64,000 nt of DNA from Gnetum montanum (taxonomy: Eukaryota; Streptophyta; Gnetopsida; Gnetales; Gnetaceae): the NCBI GenBank assembly GCA_015680685.1, contig MNCI01005255.1:447678-511677 (forward strand). The letters are read 5' to 3'. Below the pieces are notes generated by a model, which made no database searches, had not been told where the DNA came from, and saw only the letters and a list, made by a program, of their open reading frames with translations. Positions 11,041 through 22,640 of this stretch are shown here, one piece after another (the first letter of the stretch is position 1; every line of letters begins with the position of its first letter). The translations under genes were made by a program, and so were the position numbers.

Positions 11041-12030
11041 CTACAAATAAGTGAGCATCAATACTTCCAACCCTCCATTGCTTGTCCACACCTCTTGAGT
11101 AGGATGAGGTAGGACATTGTAGTTTCAAAACATAGTTGACATCATCAAGAGAAAGACCTCTAGAACATTTACAACATCACAACTCTCAACATTTTACTGA
11201 TCCTTTAGAGATGTCTTGAAGCATCTTGCTAACCTTTTAGAGCTACTGCCACCATCGTTAGTCATCTTTCTTGGAGCTCTCACCAGCAGCATCACTCGCT
11301 AGAGTCCCAGTAGTACTATGGCTAAGCCATAACGCTACCATCCTCTAGCCCTCACCATTGGAAAAGGTAGGAAGAGCACCCAACAACTTAGCTCCCTGTC
11401 AAGTAGCTAGGTTTCCAAGCTTCTATCCTTGGTGAGGAGTCTCGAGCACCTACATCGCCAATGTCCTTAGATGCTTGGGTGCTCACTTCTAGTGTGGATG
11501 TTGGAGCTTTTGCAGACTGGTATCTCTAGTACTCGCACTAGCCTTCCTACTTTGGATGCATGCACTTGCAACTGACGTAGCACTCATGGGTCATACAATG
11601 CCCTCACAACCAAGAGTTTGCTCTCATCTTACATGGTATAGTTGTTTTCTCTGTGTTGCATTTGTAGGATGAAGACCTAGAAGTAGTCATTTAGAGATGT
11701 GTTTCACCATGGTAGTAAGTCACCACACTACTTTGGTATGCCCACTTTGACTCATCAAGCTGCTCAGCAGTACACATCCCTTTTACTTTACCTAGCCTAT
11801 TCACATTTACCCCTTCTTTTACCTCACATTTTTCAAACTTTCCTAGCAAGCTTCTCTAATGCACATGGCACTTTTCTTTCAGTTAGCCACAAAACCCATG
11901 CTAGAAATAATGTAACTTATCCCATGGGAAGCCTTTTTGGATTGGTCAAAGCTTGAGTGGATGTAACACAAATCATCCTTGGGAGGAAACATGTGTCTTA
12001 AAAATACGATGTAGTTACCTCTAAGAAAAG
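11041..12030 (+). other. Conserved post-pol region of Tat-1
   Basis: I see no clear protein, yet the stretch is well matched in Tat-3 (revcomp about 58830-57990): shared words include GAGATGTC, AGAGTCCCA, CATCCTCTAGCCC and GGGAGGAAACA. At 11661-11667 a T-rich tract ends in TTTGTAG followed by GATGAAG. The same junction is in Tat-2 (TTACAG|GATGAAG, 22245) and Tat-3 (TTTGTAG|GATAAAG, 58316), suggesting a 3' splice site. The region ends near a G-run (about 12036-12041), a candidate polypurine tract. Confidence 0.5.
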
Positions 12031-12689
12031 CTTGTTGGGGGGCACGTAGTCAGCCTAATGACAAACATCTTCCAATTAGCACAAAATAATGAAAAATTAA
12101 ATAAAAATAATTTGGACAAAACAAGTGCCCAAGAAAAAATAGAGAAGCTATCATTTCATAACCGATCCAACCCTGCATCGATCATCTCACAAGCACTCCA
12201 ATGAGAAGTCAAAATTTCAAGGGCAAGCCATCTCTGTATGCTAACTCCCTCACAAGCACTTTAACAAGGGATCACAATTTGGTGACAAGCCATTATGGTG
12301 CCACATTCTACAGCTGCATCCATAATGGACATCCCTCCCACTTACTATCCATTAGTCCATCTACTTAACCTACTACTTGTCATACTTTATTCCCTTAGCA
12401 CTCTTGAGCATGGTGAAGCATTATCTAATCAGGTATTGATAAGAAATGTTGGTGTCATGTTTTCCATGGTGTTTTGTATTCTTTGTCAATGTCTTTGGGC
12501 CACTCATTTAGATGTCAACAAATAGGGGCTAATGAAACACCACTAATTTTTGGCTTCAGCACTTTAACTACAAATTTGTCTTATATGTATCAAAACTTGG
12601 TAAATTCTTCTAAGTGTTGGTGTTACAATTCCCAACGTAGTATGCATCACAAGGCCTATTTTGCAAGATTTTCTAGGTGTTAACAGTAG

Positions 12690-13200
12690 TTGCATGAAAA
12701 TATTTCTAAGTGTTGTGCTATGCTCTCACTCTGTCTACTACAGTCTATAGCTTAGCTAGCCTAGCATACATTTCTATGGCTAGTTTGCTCAAGTGCCAAG
12801 AAAAAAATTGTTAGCATGGCTTGGGATGGAAGAAACAGTCCTAAAAAATTTCTAACTCCTGGGGTTTCTATGCTCTTCTACGCTCTAAAGTGTAGCCAAT
12901 GTAGCACACATTTCAGTGTCAAGCCTATAGCTATCAAGATAGCTTAGAATGGAGGAACACTTTGATAAATTTTCAAATTTTTGAGGCTACCCCTTCTACT
13001 ATGCCCTAGAGCATAGCCAACATAGCATGAAGGAAAATTGTAGAATCTATCAAAAACTTCCAAGTATTCTTGCTATGCTCTATTGTGCTCTAAAGCATAG
13101 CTAGTGTAGCTAGTGCTGGACATCCAATTTTGTAAAATTTAACTTAAGTGTTGTGCTACATTATAGAGCATAGTCAATGTAGCACTATAGATAAGCCTCC
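12690..13200 (+). repeat. Hairpin-word repeats in the Tat-1 U3
   Basis: At least five segments (near 12710, 12868, 12998, 13072 and 13152) carry inverted words of the type CTATGCTC...GAGCATAG, for example CTATGCTCTATTGTGCTC followed by TAAAGCATAG. Spacing is irregular (roughly 75-160). The Tat-3 LTR has similar words between 56200 and 57400. They lie 400-900 bases upstream of the TATA box, so an enhancer-type role is possible. Confidence 0.5.
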
Positions 13201-13573
13201 AAAGCTTAGCATCAACCATCATCTCAGCTTCAACATTCCTCTACCAAGTAAGATTAGCAATTTTTATCTCTTTTGCATCCCCTATTAGTCCCCCAAATTG
13301 TACCTACACTTGACCCTACTCAAAAGAGGGGAAGACATCATAGCCTCCAAGTTACACTATTTTTCCACTGTTTGCAATACATTACAATCATTCAAACTCT
13401 GTCACATGTAGTCTTGATAGCATAGTCACAATTTAACAATCTTTAGGGATTTTTTGTAGTACACTAGAGCATAGCACCTACTACTCCCATGGGAGCATAG
13501 CTAGGTCTAGCGAAGCCCCACCTACCCTCAGGTCACATGGCACCCGATCCACATTTTGTGCTAACCCTAACCC

Positions 13574-13580
13574 TATAAAT
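13574..13580 (+). promoter_or_regulatory. TATA box of the Tat-1 LTR
   Basis: CCCTATAAATACCCC at 13571-13585 is matched by CTCTATAAATACCCT in Tat-3 (revcomp of 56110-56123). The distance to the LTR end is about 700 bases in both copies. This marks the U3/R part of the LTR and gives its direction. Confidence 0.65.
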
Positions 13581-14359
13581 ACCCCCAGTGCTCAACATTT
13601 TAGGAGTTGGAAAATCAAAATATCTTTGGACACTTTAGCATTTTCAACATCCTTTGGCACTCTTACACCTAAGCACCCTTAGCACTTTGGCATACTCTAG
13701 GATCTTATTAGACCATTACTGCTTGCTATCTAGCACATAGTTCACTACTTTGACTGTGGAACGCCACAATACCCAACCCAATAGGCTTATTCCCCATGGT
13801 AGTCATTAGTTCCACAACTCAGATGCCCCAAAGACTGTGACTACATTGCTATGCTACCAATGCACCTTCTTGTACACCACGTACCACTCTCACCTCTTTT
13901 CTTGTAATTGCTACACTCCCCATGTTTGGGGTGGTTCACTTTCATTTTCAAGTTCTATTGCATTTTCAAGTACTTTTTCTTTGGAATTTAGCATAGCACT
14001 TGTGTTTTCTTACTATTTTGTATGTATTTGCACATTTACACCACTGTTCTTAGGCTAGGACACCCTACTATGATCTAGCTTGGCTAGCCTCGATACCCAC
14101 CAGTAACACTGTATAAAACCCTTTCACACATGTTCAGTGTAACACCTTGTAAGTCCCTATTCAATCAACAAGACCATTTAGAGCACCCCATCTCCATTTC
14201 TAGGATGACCCTCACATGAACTCAAGGTTAGGTTGTACATCCACTAATCTCTTAATGTTCCAACCACTAACGTTTCTGGTCATCACATATCCCACCTTCC
14301 TAAACCTTAGTTTGCAGCCTATACAACCTTGAAATATGATCAAACATACCAAAATTTGA

Positions 14360-17300
14360 AAAAAATCAATGATTTTAAAAGATTATGCTGAATGAAATCA
14401 AGAACTATGCTACATTAATGTATTCCCAGCTAGTGCCCAACATAGTCCATGATGGAATGGACTTCTCCTAGTCCATCCAACCTATAATTACCTCTAAATC
14501 AATCATCCAACCTTGTTGAACCTTGACTAGAGCTCTTGACAACATTGAAACTTGGTCAAATGAATTTGATTATGATAAAAATTAGGCATTTTCCATGACT
14601 ATGCTAGGAAGAATCAAGGACTATGCTAGGCCACATAGTCCCAACTAATGCCTAGTGTAGTCCATGATGACATCTTACTTCGCTACAATTCCAAGTAGGC
14701 CATCCATACCAACTATCATCCAATTGATCTTGAATCAATGTACCACCTTCCCAAGCCCTACTCTTAACTCTCAACAAGCTTAAGACATGGCCAAATGTAG
14801 TAAATGGTGTCACTTTTTCCCTCTTCCCCATGACTATGCTAGGAAAACCTAAGGACTACACTGGGCTAGAGTGGTCTCCAATTTTAAGGATCAAGGGTAT
14901 CGTGTAGATCACACATCTTCAAAACTACCTCTTGGAGTCTCCACACACCTCCAAGACTCCCAGTGACCTCAAACTACCAATTAATTGATTAAAAAAACCA
15001 AAAATCTATGTTCCCACATGGGACTACCCTAAGGACTCAGAGGACTACATTAGGCTAGCATAGTCCTAATAGGTACCCAATGTAGTCCACTCAAAATTCA
15101 AAATTCCATCATGTATAAACCAAAATCCACCTATGAGGGCCTCAAAACCTTGGTAGACTAAACATGAAAGAAACATTCACCATTTTTTAACTCAAATGGA
15201 ATTGACCAAGTGTGACTATGTAGAGCCTACTCAAGCACAAGTGGTGGCTAACATAGACCACCTAAACAACATTGGAAAATTCATCTTCTAGTCCAACTCA
15301 ATTCCTGAGAACCTCAAAACTCCATGAGACTAAAACCTAGATCAAACCTTATCATTCTTCCACTTTTCATCATGAAAACTTTGGCTACATTTGATGGGGA
15401 GTTGGGACTATGCTGGGCTAGTATAGTCCCCATCCAAGGCCTAGTGTAGTCCCCTTAAAATTATCAAAAAAATACCTTAAACCATGCAAATTGATCCTAG
15501 AAAATTCTAAAATCCTAGTTTAGGCCTGTATGACTATGAAAACCTACTTTCTTTTCACATTTTGAGATCTTTCACCATGACTACAGTAAAGGTAGAGGAC
15601 TATGTTGGGCTAGCATAGTCCTTGCCTAAGCCTAGCATAGTTCACCTAGAATTAAAAAAAAAAGCCATTTAAATCAACCTTTCAAAACACTCAAATAACA
15701 CTTTAGGTTGTTAGAAAATAAATTTTTTACCATTGTTAGTAGTCCTAACCTTCACTACGCTTGAGGAAGATGAAGACTATGTTGGGATAGTGTAGTTCTT
15801 ACTTGTGCTTAGTGTAGTCCTCCAAAAATTAATAAAACTTATCAAAAATTACTTGAACTTGTCATCAACAAAACCATAATACCTTGTCTAAGTCTATTTG
15901 ATTACAATACTTACATTTTTCATAATTTTTGGTAACTTCCACCTTGAATATGTTAAAGGGATAAGAGGACTATGCTAGACCAACATAGTACTTACCAAAG
16001 CCCAAAGTAGTCCTCTAAAAATTGATTAAAACTCCTCAAAAATACCTTAAAACTACTTTTAGTAAACCATAAAATCCTATTTGAGATTGTTTAGCACACA
16101 ATCCATAATTTTTTGTCATTCAACACTAACTACATTAGATGAAACCTAGGACTATGTTGGGCTAACATAGTCCCTACTAGAGCCCAGCGTAGTTCTCAAA
16201 ATTTGATGAAAACTTGTCAAAATGACCAACACTATTGTCCATGAATATTAAGACCTCATTTGGGCCTATTTAGTAAAAAATCCTATAGTTTTTATTCATT
16301 TTCTAGCATCCCAACTTTAACTACACTAGGGTAGATTTGAACTATGTTGGGCTAACATAGTTCTTGCCTAGGCCTAGCATAGTCCATAAAAAATCATCAA
16401 AAAATTACAAAAATAAGTTAAATTCACCATCGGTAAACCTTGGGCCCTTCTAGGAACCTCTAACAACCATGGAAACTCCTATCAACCATCACAAGCCTAG
16501 ACTACACTAAAAGAAGTTTCGAACTACATTAGGCTAATGTAGTCCTAGTCTAGGCCCAACATAGTCCACATCCTGAATTCCAAACCAAGCCAAATTCAAC
16601 CAAGAGACCACCATTTTCAACTACAAGACCTTCCTAGGATACATTAGAACCATCAAACATTGAATCTAGATTAAAATTCACCATTTTTAGACTATCAAAC
16701 CATGACTACACTAAGGAGGGACTCTCAAACTCTAGTGTATTCCACAATAAATTGCCCAAGGTTAACCTAAAAGACATCTAATCCACTTTTGATCAAGCCT
16801 AGCACACCATCAGAGCTTGTCTAGCCATGGAACCCAACTTATCTCATCATTTTTTATCCTTAAAAATTGGTTATGTTGAGGATGTGTTGGGACTATGCTG
16901 GCCTAGCATAGTCCCTCCCCAGCATAAACGTGCCAAACAAATTAATGAAAATTGCTTAAAGTGCACTTCTAGGATTCCTAGGATCCATTAGAGTCATATT
17001 TGGTAGTGAAACTTAGTTTCTCAACTTTTCCAACTATATACTATGCTAAAAGAAGCTTGGGACTACACTAGGCTAGTGAAGTCCCTACCCAAGCCTAGCA
17101 TACTCCACCTAAACATGATCCAAACTACCAAAAAAAACTACCCAAATCAACTCCCAAAAAGACCTAGAACCCTACCAAACCATGTCCTAACCAAAGAACC
17201 TTGGTAAACAAGCCAAAGTTTATTCCTTTTCAACTTTTTCCATCTTGAATCCTTAACAACATTGGGAATTGCATGCCTAGTGTGCTCTATGGTATTTGAC

Positions 17301-18000
17301 TATCCAAGACCCAAATAAGCATGAAATCTAGTAATTTTTGCACCAAACCCTAGCTGACAACACCAGTGACACCAAAAATCCATTAGGATGGTTAATCAGG
17401 CTCCTAAACTCATCAAAATCTATTTTCCATCTAAGACTACACTAAAGAAGCTAAGGACTATGTTGAACCAACATAGTCCTAGTTGGGAGGAAAAATGTAA
17501 TAACAAAAGCTAACAATAGATAGCTTATAATGGTCCAAAATTAACCTAGAATGACAAAAAACCTTATCCCCATGGCTCCCAATTGCAAATTTCACTCTAT
17601 CTCAACCATGGAAACTAGACAAGCTTAAATCATTCCTTATGACTATGCTGGTGCGTATTAGCTCAACATAGTCACCTCTGGAATTAAGATTTTTACCCTT
17701 CTAAGAAGCCAAAATAGTGCTAAAACTTGTTGATTTCCAATGCCTACCCCTTGCATTAGTTGTTTATACCATCAAAAGCATGAAAATGACCATACCAAGC
17801 TTAGGAAACTATCTCTGAATGTCAACTACTCTAGAGGAAGGTAGGACTACACTGGGCTAGCATAGTCACTAGTAGGGCCCAGCATAGTCACAACAAAAGG
17901 TGCCAATTGTGCTTCAAAATAGCCCTAGAATGACCTCCTCATGTGTCCAAACTCCCTTTGCAAGCTTGTAGTCCCATACCATGGCCCACTAAAGCCTAAA
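14360..18000 (+). repeat. Diverged ~185-bp tandem array with a hairpin in each unit
   Basis: The word pair GGACTATGCT / AGCATAGTCC with a five-base GGGCT-type loop recurs near 14627, 14861, 15037, 15409, 15597, 15775, 15968, 16150, 16339, 16521, 16888, 17070, 17455, 17640 and 17843. Successive distances are mostly 178-203 bases. A second half-site CCTAGCATAGTCC usually follows about 25 bases later. Sequence between hairpins is strongly diverged. No ORF of note crosses it. It occupies the place where gag would lie in Tat-2. Confidence 0.8.
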
Positions 18001-18563
18001 AAAACAAAATCTAACCTTGTTTGACTAATATTATCCAAATTCTACCATATGTAACTTATTTTTCTTGATTTGACCTTGTTCCATGACCTTTTAACTTATT
18101 TATTATTCGTGTTTTGCATTATCAATCTTCATGACCTAGTATGGTCTTTGCATGACCTTATGTTTTCTTTATTATAGCCTTATTTGCCTCTATTTGGCCT
18201 TCTATTAGCATTGGATGGTGGAGTTTCCTTCCCAACCATAATTTGACACCATGTAGCCATGTCCTAACAAGGCCTAAAACTAGTAAGACCATGACCTTGT
18301 TCATCATTTTAGCTTTATTTCTCATATTTCACCTTATTTGACTCTTTTAGACCTTTTTTTGACCTTTATCTAACCTTTTTTTAGCCTTAATGCCATTTGT
18401 TTTACCTATTTTCTACCTCTTCATAGCCTCAAATGACCTTATTTGTAATATTTTTGACATTAGAATAGTATATGTTTGCATGATTTTAAAACATTTTAGC
18501 ATTATTTATTCATCTCTACCTAGGTGCCACTTAATATGCTTTTGGTTGACATGTAGAATTAAA
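18001..18563 (+). other. Pyrimidine-rich end of the Tat-2 leader
   Basis: No gene is seen. GACCTT, TGACCTTAT and ACCTTTTT words recur through 18050-18450, giving a T/C-rich tract. It ends in GACATGTAG (AG at 18555-18556) eight bases before the pol ATG. A long pyrimidine tract ending in TAG fits a 3' splice site. Confidence 0.4.
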
Positions 18564-21500
18564 ATGAGTACCTAGAAGTAGATCAATTCACCTCTATGCC
18601 TACATGGACCTCATGGTGATGTTGAGTAGTGCATTGACCTTGATTGCCTAGATCTTGCACTTGAGAGTCTTGCAAACCACATAGCCTTAATTGAGAAACC
18701 TTTAAAGTGTCTTGAAAACCTAGCTAAAACCCTTGATCTAGAGGCTAATGACATTACTAAAGACTCTCTAGCTGATGTTCCTATTACAACACGTAGTAAT
18801 AAGGATAAAATACTTAAACTAAGTTTCTCATTGGAACCTCAATAGGCTCAAGACATCACCAATGCTCTGCAAGACAACATCAAGGCCCTGGTCTGATCAT
18901 ATGAGGATATGTTAGGTCTAGATCCATGATTAGTCCAACAAAACATCATACTAGATCCTAGCATTAGACTAGTTAAGGCAAAAGTGCATAAGATTAGACT
19001 TGATTTAGCCTTGTCAATTCATGACAAGATCATAAAGCTATACCAAGCTAGTTTTATTAGAGTTGTTGACTACACAAAATGGGTATCCAACATAGTGGTA
19101 GTCCCTAAGAAGAATAGGATTATATGTATTTGGATTGATTTCCAAGATCTAAATAAGAAAACCATAGGGATGATTTTCTTTTTCTTAGTATTGATCAACT
19201 CATTGATACTACGTCTAGACATGTCTTATTATCCTTTATCGATGGGTTCTTTGGATATAGCCAGATTAGGATCAACCTAGAGTACCAACTTAGCATGAGC
19301 TTCACAACCTATCAGGGTACCTTTTGGCATACCATGATGCCCTTTGGCCTAAAGAACATGGGAGCAACCTAGCAAAGCTATGACATATATCTTCAATGAC
19401 TACATGTTAGGATTACTCAATGATTATGTGGACAATATAGCTATTAAGTTCAAATTTTCCATTGATCATGCTAATGACCTAGACATTACGCTTAAATGAT
19501 TCCTTAAGTTCAAACTTAGACTTAATCCTAAGAAGTATGTCTATGGTATCAAAACTAGTAAGATGCTTGACTTTGTAATATTAGAAGCATGAATTTGTGT
19601 TGATCCTAATATAGTTAAGGCCATCTCCAACTTGGTAGTTCCAAGTAACCTTAAGGACCTTTGGGCACTCCAAGGTAGATTGCAATTTATTCATAGGTTC
19701 ATTGCTAGGGTTACAGATAAATTACAACTCATGCAATGCTTGCTTAAGAAAGGATTTCACTATGAGTGTATGGGTCAATTCCAAGAAGCCTTTGAAAACC
19801 TTAAGCAATAGTTGGCACAACTACCAACAATCTATCTTCCACCACAAGAGGGTAAACCATTTTACATCTACCTAGCCATCTCTAACATGTCCATTGCCTT
19901 TCTACTTTGTCAAAAATATGATGATGGAGGTAAAATGCTAGTATACTATCTTAGCCATGCATTAGTTTCCCAAGAGACCTGATACACTAAGGTAGAGAAG
20001 TACTATCTAGCACTAGTCTTCTCATTGAAAAAATGAAGACACTACCTCTTTAGGGGCCAAGTCAATGTCATTTGCAAAGATAACATACTTAGAGCCATAA
20101 TGACCAATATCTAAAGGAGTATCTATATAGCTTGATGAAAATCCATAATAGTAGAGTTTGATCTTCATTATGTCTCTGAATCCTTAATGAAAGGTCAAGC
20201 CATAGCCATACAATCTACTATTTTTCCTAGTGATGATCAAGAAATTATAGACATCGAGTTTTCCAATGAGCATATTAACATTGTCAATCAAGCACTTGAG
20301 GGTTATGAGGTGTTCATGCACCTTGATGAAGCTCTAAATACCCATGGGGCCAATGTTGTTGCCATCATAACATTCACATCTGGTGAAATTTGATCCTTTG
20401 CCTACCATTTTAGGTTTCCATGCACCAACAACATAGCAAAGTATGAGGTTTTGATAAGGGAAATGATTGTAGCACATGACCTAGGAAATAAAAGTTTGAT
20501 AATCAAGGGTGATTCATAACTTGTGGTCAACCAAGTAACTAAGGTTAATGCATGCAAAGCTAAACATTTACAACCTTACTGTGACTTAGGAAAGCAACTA
20601 TTACAACAATTTACCGATGTTGACATCCAAAACATATCTCGAAAAGAGAATGTTATAACTGATGCCATCATAATGCTAACCCTTCGTATAATTACAAATG
20701 TTTTTAGTAAGTTTCCCATGCTGACCATGAACTATCTTATCCCAACCAAGGAAAACACTGAGGATAACCTTTTGGTGTTCATACTATCCCTATAAAGGAG
20801 TGGTATGACAATATCAAGTTTTACCTTATGTATGGAGAATCTTTACAAGGGATGACTACTACTCAAAATGAAACTATACATAAATGATCAAAACATTATG
20901 TCATAGTAGGTGATAACACATTATGTCCATGGTCCTATGATAGTGTATTGTTAAAATGCTTGGATAGAGCCGAAGTCAGAATAGTCCTAGAGCATACCCA
21001 CAAGGGTATATGTGGATGACACATAGGGCCTAAAGCCATGGCTACTAGGATTAGATGATTAGGTTATTATTGGCATTATATAAAAAATGACTACCTATAA
21101 AAGGTTAAAACTTGTGATACATACTAGTGGCATAGCAATCTCATACACATACCACCAACTAAGTTACACACCACTCAAATCACTTGGTCATTTTAAGAAT
21201 CAGGGTTGGATATCATTACACCTATAATGGCCAAGTCTTTTGTAGGGCATAGCTTCATCATTACTACAACCAAATACTTCACCAAGTGGGTTAAGGCTAT
21301 TTTCCCATGGAAATGATACCTAAACAAATTTGTAGACTCATTTTGGATAATATAGTAGCCCATTTTGGCATACCTATGATCATAGTTATAGACAATAAAC
21401 CATACTTTACTAGCTAGAAAATAGAAAAATTTCTATCATGACGTAGGCATCAAGCACTCTTTTGCATTACCTTATTACCTTCAAGCTAATGGAAAAGCCA

Positions 21501-22009
21501 AAGTAAGCAACAAGTCCATCATTAACTTGCTAAAGAAAATGCTAAGCAATAGTAAGTTTAAGTGGCATGAGTGGCTTGTCCATGCACTCTAGGCCTATAG
21601 AACCACATACCGTACCATGATGGGTGTAATCCCTTATAGCCTTGTTTATGGTTCTAAAGAAGTTTCACCTTTTGAATTGTAGGTACCATCACTCCAAGTG
21701 GCCCTATTCAATTTCATCAATGACAAACAAAACAAGGAGCTACAAACCATGGACTTGGACTCGATGGAAGAGTAGCATGTGTAAATGCTTACTCACATCA
21801 AGTGCTACTAGGAAAGGTAGAAAAGGCAACATCATCATAACCTTGACAAGCACAAGATCAAGAATAGGAACCTAGTCCTTAAAGCTATCCATGATCATGC
21901 ATACAAATTCTTAGCCAAATGGGAAGGATTTTCCTAGATAGTAGACATGTATGGAAATGAGTTGGCCAATCTAGTCAATAATTCCTATCTAAAACCATAC
22001 TACATGTAG
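18564..22009 (+). pseudogene. Tat-2 pol, broken
   Basis: The frame region opens ATGAGTACC at 18564 and ends LKPYYM-stop at 22007-22009, the same extent as in Tat-1 and Tat-3. Seen: the RT leader with EDMLGL (about 18905), an RT segment with KLYQASFIRVVDYTKW and VSNIVVVPKK (about 19035-19110), the RT active site as NDYVDNIAIKF (last Asp to Asn, about 19420), gypsy RNase H remnants (about 19860-20100), a second RNase H with VNQVTKVNACKAKHLQPYCDL (20526-), and integrase with GLDIIT, IDNKPYF and GKAKVSNK, where the catalytic Glu is Lys. Stops and frame changes are frequent. It is the most decayed of the three Tat pols. Confidence 0.8.
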
Positions 22010-22640
22010 CTAACAATAATCAACAAGTAAATCTACTTTCCATGGTCTATCAAGTCCTTAAACTAGCATCACAATTTGTTAAGACCTTAAACTAACATCA
22101 AGGCTGAGCAGGGCCTTAAATTGGTACTTCATATAACCTTTCATAGCTATATCTACTAAATTATTCTACATGGACATATGTATTTCATTATGACAACATG
22201 AATTCTTTGCTTGGTTTTCTTATCCTCTTGGAGTTGTACTTACAGGATGAAGCTTGGAGTCATCGTAGAGGTGAAACTCATCATGGCATAAATTCATCAA
22301 ATGAACATAATGTACAAGATTCAATGAGTTTGTCCTACTATGTCAAGAGTGTTTATTTCATATTATTTCTATTATCATCCCATTGATCCTAATCCCATAG
22401 CTTGATTATAACCTTCCTTACCTTTGATAAGAATGTTGACTAATGTTTGACACTCATTCATCATGATGATATGACATCCCTTCATCCTGCAACATCTTCA
22501 AGTCCATTAAATTTAACACACCTCATTCAATGAAAAACCATCTATTTTATCAAGTGTAGCACATCTCCTGTGGTGAAAAAACTAAATCAAAACCATCTTT
22601 GCAAACAAACCCAATGAAGGTTTCACCCCACAAGAAAAAA
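22010..22640 (+). other. Tat-2 post-pol region with TTAAACT words and acceptor-like site
   Basis: Three units of the post-pol repeat are visible (22050-22125, words TCCTTAAACTAGC, ACCTTAAACTAAC, GCCTTAAATTGG). At 22241-22245 TTACAG is followed by GATGAAGCTTGG, the same junction as in Tat-1 and Tat-3. A purine tract AAGAAAAAAATGGGGG near 22625-22642 is a candidate primer site for the LTR that follows. No protein is recognised. Confidence 0.5.

Larger units (their letters stand above)
6844..14273 (+). mobile_element. Tat-1: Tat-like Ty3/gypsy element, 5' truncated
   Basis: The order is a partial leader (6844-7208), pol ORF (7209-10696), tandem repeats (10700-11040), conserved post-pol region (to about 12030) and an LTR (about 12030-14273). 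The same order is found on the minus strand in Tat-3 (55455-63038), and homology between the two runs through pol, the post-pol block and the LTR up to 14273 and 55455. Ath-1 replaces the rest of the leader and the 5' LTR. No gag or protease remnant is seen between the leader and RT. Confidence 0.7.
12030..14273 (+). repeat. LTR of Tat-1 (about 2.2 kb; possibly shared with Tat-2)
   Basis: The edges are set by homology with Tat-3, not by a clean TG/CA pair. Matching blocks include CTCCCTCACAAGCACT (near 12246), a TATA box, CTTGGGGTGGTTCA-like sequence near 13930 and the terminal stretch 14150-14273, which corresponds to Tat-3 55455-55600. A Tat-2 pol follows on the same strand after a long leader, so this LTR may serve as 3' LTR of Tat-1 and 5' LTR of Tat-2. 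Confidence 0.55.

Noticed and set aside
13556-13580. CTAACCCTAACCCTATAAAT as an interstitial telomere
   Set aside because: Only two partial units and not the usual plant CCCTAAA repeat; it is the sequence around the LTR TATA box.
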